DNA from: Pelargonium nanum
Lineage: Eukaryota > Streptophyta > Magnoliopsida > Geraniales > Geraniaceae
Direction of reading: 5' to 3'
Assembly (NCBI GenBank): GCA_036897485.1
Contig: JAYMTF010000438.1
Span: 1-36,439 of the forward strand
Length of the DNA: 36,439 nt
The notes beneath the pieces are model-generated. The model was given only the letters and a program-made list of their open reading frames with translations, was not told the origin of the DNA and searched no databases. A program made the position numbers and the translations under genes. Below, piece after piece: positions 33,280-36,439 of the stretch (position 1 is the first letter of the stretch; each line of letters starts with the position of its first letter).

Positions 33280-36200
33280 AAAAAAATATATTCGTTTTAA
33301 TTGTAGGTAATATTTTGAATTTTGTTAAACAATTTGGTAATAAGTATGCGAATCAGGTGGCTTATGATTCGATTATATTTGTTATCGCGTTTTATGTCAG
33401 AATTAGAAGGGTGGTATACTCAAACTCTTGACGGAATTTCAAATAAGTAAGTTTAATGTATAATTAATAAAACGAGTTATTTATAATAAAAGTTAAAAAA
33501 TATCTTATACAAATTTCAATTTATTTTCATTAATTGGAATTTATTAGAATAAAATTATTTGAAAAATGTCTGGTCAAAATATTTTTTAATGTCATTTAAT
33601 TTTCAATTTGAAAATCTGTTTTTATTATATTTGTTTGGTGAGAATTTGGTAGCATTTACGATTTCTTTTGAAAATTAGTCTAGTACTAGTAGTAGAGTTT
33701 TACTTTGTATTTGGGTATAATTTGTAATTGTTTTTGTTTCTCATGGGTATTTGTAGTTATTTTTTTATTCTTAGTTTATACGTTTAACTTTTATGTTTTG
33801 AATTTGAACTATTAATTGTTTATTTGGTCAAAATTGTATTTGAATTATATACAAAATAATTTGTTATGATCTCTCAAAAAAATGTTATGAAATGTTCACA
33901 AGAAACACAAAATTTCTTTATACAACAGAAAAATCGTAAATTGTTATAAACAGTTGTCATGGAAATCAAAAGTTGTAAAAATTAAAATGATTTTGTTTAA
34001 CTAATATATTCGGATTGGATTATTAGAAGAGATTACTATATATTGACTGAATAATTAAATATCATACCAAGGCAGATTGGGCCAAGTGGTTAAACCACTT
34101 TGGATCTTTTGTTTTGTAGCTCAACTGATAAAAAAATAATTAAACATGAAATATGTATTGATTATGGAGAATTAATTTTCAAAATTTAATTCTATTAGGC
34201 ACGATTAATCACTAATTCAATACAAAATAACTTTTTTTCGTCTAAATAAAATAGTAGAGGTTGTACATGAAAATTCATAAGTTATGTAAGCTATTAACAT
34301 GCAGACATATGATGTCTGAGCGTCACCTCAACCCATGAGAAATTCAAATGTGGAACGCTCTCAATCCTATAATCACATCCTCGCGCCCTCATCTATGAGA
34401 TTAAAACAATTGAAGAAGCTATCATTTTTGAGGGAGTGTTCCTTACATGTCATTCATACTTAGTCTCCCACAAGAAGCTAACATGTCGCAAGGAGAGCAC
34501 CCGATATCTTCTACATTGTTAGTTTTCACAATAGACTACCATATCATTGGAAGAGCTCACATCTCTCATATCCATTCTTAATGTCCACAAGAGCCCTCCT
34601 ATTCTCTCAAAGTTCCCCGCTTTAGGTCACCACCTTAAATTCTCGCAACGATAGGACACCAAGACGCCACCCGAAACGGTTGGCGTTCCTAAGGGATAAA
34701 ATCTACCTACTAGAAGGGTGTTAAAGTTCTTTTACTATGAGGGTCTCACACTGTTATGCTAGCCCATTATTAAATTTAGCAAAAGGCATGTGGAAGCACT
34801 CAAGCTCACTTAGCGTTGTTCACGTCCATGAGGCTATAACTCAAACACGCAAATGGTATCGAAGCGAACCCCGCTTTTTCAATAACCAACCACACAACGA
34901 CACGTGGAAAACTTGATTTGTGAGCAACATCTTTAGATGAGGAGAGGGTTATACTTTTATACTCTCATTCTCTACATTACATTTTATGTGCTCTGATTCT
35001 CTGAGTGAGATTTTTACTTTCACATTCGAGGTGGATTCAACTCCACCAACACTGTTTTTAATTTTCTTAACGCATGTATTCTTCCCTCACATATCTATGT
35101 TATGAGATTTGAAGCTCCAAATCTTCACGGGAGTTCAAATCATCAAGAAAACCAATTTGTGGAATTAACTTAGTCCAATCAAGCGTATCGATTTGGTTTC
35201 ATTACCAAGAACATTTTAGGTGATCAGATTGAATTGGTTTTAATATCAAGAGCATTAATTTTTGGTCGGATTGAATTGCGGATACTTACGGAATCGAATT
35301 CAAATTATCAGTTCTAGTTATTATAATATGTGAAATGTTTTTTGCGTACCGGAATGAAGGTACATTAAACTATTTTTACGTACTAGTTTGAACAAATGAA
35401 ATTTTCGAACATACCAAATTAATCTTCTTTATTTCTTTTGAAAAACAAAAAAAAAACATATCACTCATTTTGAGACGGTAAAAAATAATTATTATTAATA
35501 TATGAACATGTAAAGATGATTTTGAAAAAGGTCTCTTGTTGTAATAAAACTAGAATGGTAAGTAGCAAGCTGTTTTCATGGTGGGTTGTCAACGTAATAA
35601 TGTGAATTAAATATGAAAGGTTCCTGATGGGTGAAGACTTGGTTATCTATACATAAATTAGCCATACAATTGTACAATGCATTTAATGATTAATTTATTA
35701 AAGTCTGCAACCAAAGATTGTGTCAATTGTTCAATGTTTTTCGTCTTAATATCATATGGCATTGCTTATGGGACCATACTATCAACTTACACAATTTTTC
35801 ATCACAAGTCACAATTATATGCCAATTCACATAATTGGCTCACTTTTTAAAGGCAATGACAATATGTATCTCATCCCTTAATTTTTGCATGAATTATATA
35901 TGGATGTCAATATCATTTATTACCTTTTAACCTCTACCACAACTCCACAAAAGTTTGATATTTGTTGCAATTCTAATAAGAGCATCTCCATGTCCAAATT
36001 TACTTCCTGTATAATAACAATGACTGGTCTTCGGGTTCGTTGTGGATATGAAGATCATAATTATTAAACATACAATGCATACTTTTTTTTATAAAATATA
36101 TGGATGTACATTTTCTCCATTCAATATGTACATAATAAAAAAATTAATTGTTGGGTCCAATTTTGAATTAAGTATTTTGTAGTAGCTTCAATTATTTAAG

Positions 36201-36439
36201 ACAAATTTGTAGGAGTACGGAAACAAAATCAGAAAATTGACAAAAACAAATTTCAAATAATAAGACTCTAACAGTACTTGCAGTAGCACTAGAGTCAGGG
36301 AGTCCCAATGTCATTTGAAGTGACATTAAGCTCTTCCTAGTGTCATTTCAATGAACGTTAAGTTTAATGCAATAAATAAGTTTACGACCAACTGTGAGGA
36401 CCGGTATGGGAGGGGTGGTGGCGGATTCCCTGTTGGTTG
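33280..36439. other. TE-rich spacer at the right end of the window
   Basis: No gene is supported. Sequence to about 34280 is very AT-rich. A block at 34290-35060 is distinctly less AT-rich and TE-like (listed separately). From 35300 it returns to AT-rich sequence with scattered short open frames. The last 150 bases show short inverted phrases (aatgtca at 36307 and tgacatt at 36321) and a G-rich end that may be the start of another element cut by the window. Confidence 0.5.
34293..35060. mobile_element. Candidate LTR-type element relic with tRNA-Met-like primer site
   Basis: The block contrasts in composition with its surroundings. At 34853-34865, tggtatcgaagcg differs at two bases from the common TGGTATCAGAGCG primer-binding site complementary to initiator tRNA-Met. 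A short way upstream, 'actcaaaca' could be an LTR end. The phrase gggtctcacac near 34743 is the reverse complement of one near 11990. No gag, pol or second LTR was recognised, so a solo or TRIM-like remnant is the best guess. Confidence 0.3.

Noticed and set aside
34060..34135. tRNA-like A-box phrase 'gggccaagtggttaaacc'
   Set aside because: No B box follows at the right distance and no cloverleaf can be drawn, so it is not a tRNA gene and too weak for a SINE call.

Overview
The window is nuclear DNA of a flowering plant, almost certainly a eudicot. Genes are split by GT-AG introns in an AT-rich background, leaders are CT-rich, and all recognisable proteins are plant families: a chloroplast ClpB, a GAUT pectin glycosyltransferase, a prenylated MUB, an F-box/FBA protein and a plant calmodulin-binding protein. 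The species cannot be fixed from sequence alone. I found no bacterial features, tRNA or rRNA genes, or CRISPR.

Layout: 1-2340 is AT-rich spacer with a repeat relic at its left edge. 2703-9598 (+) is a six-exon GAUT13/14-type gene (533 aa) with upstream ORFs in its likely leader and a Stowaway-like MITE in intron 4. 10660-11074 holds a tandem pair of tRNA-derived SINE copies on the minus strand. 13296-14973 (+) is a three-exon MUB gene (117 aa, CVIL end). 17096-23392 (+) is a ten-exon CLPB3 gene (973 aa) with a G-box and an imperfect heat-shock-element array about 215-250 bp upstream of its ATG. 23393-27400 is spacer. 27410-28558 (+) is an intronless F-box/FBA gene. 28811-29460 is a decayed Ty3/gypsy polymerase fragment. 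29677-31206 (-) is a calmodulin-binding protein gene with a spliced leader. 32700-36439 is TE-rich spacer that includes a fold-back element.

The genes do not form a pathway. They act in pectin synthesis (Golgi), ubiquitin-fold signalling at the plasma membrane, plastid protein disaggregation, SCF ubiquitin ligation and calcium/calmodulin response. What links them is gene order: from memory, the CaM-binding, F-box, CLPB3, MUB and GAUT order matches Arabidopsis At5g15430-At5g15470, so this is probably an old collinear block. The F-box gene here belongs to a different class from the Arabidopsis gene at that position.

I saw no convincing new biological system. The points most worth follow-up are the overlapping upstream ORF on GAUT, the tandem SINE, the gypsy relic that gene finders could mistake for ORFs, the fold-back element, and the F-box interloper.
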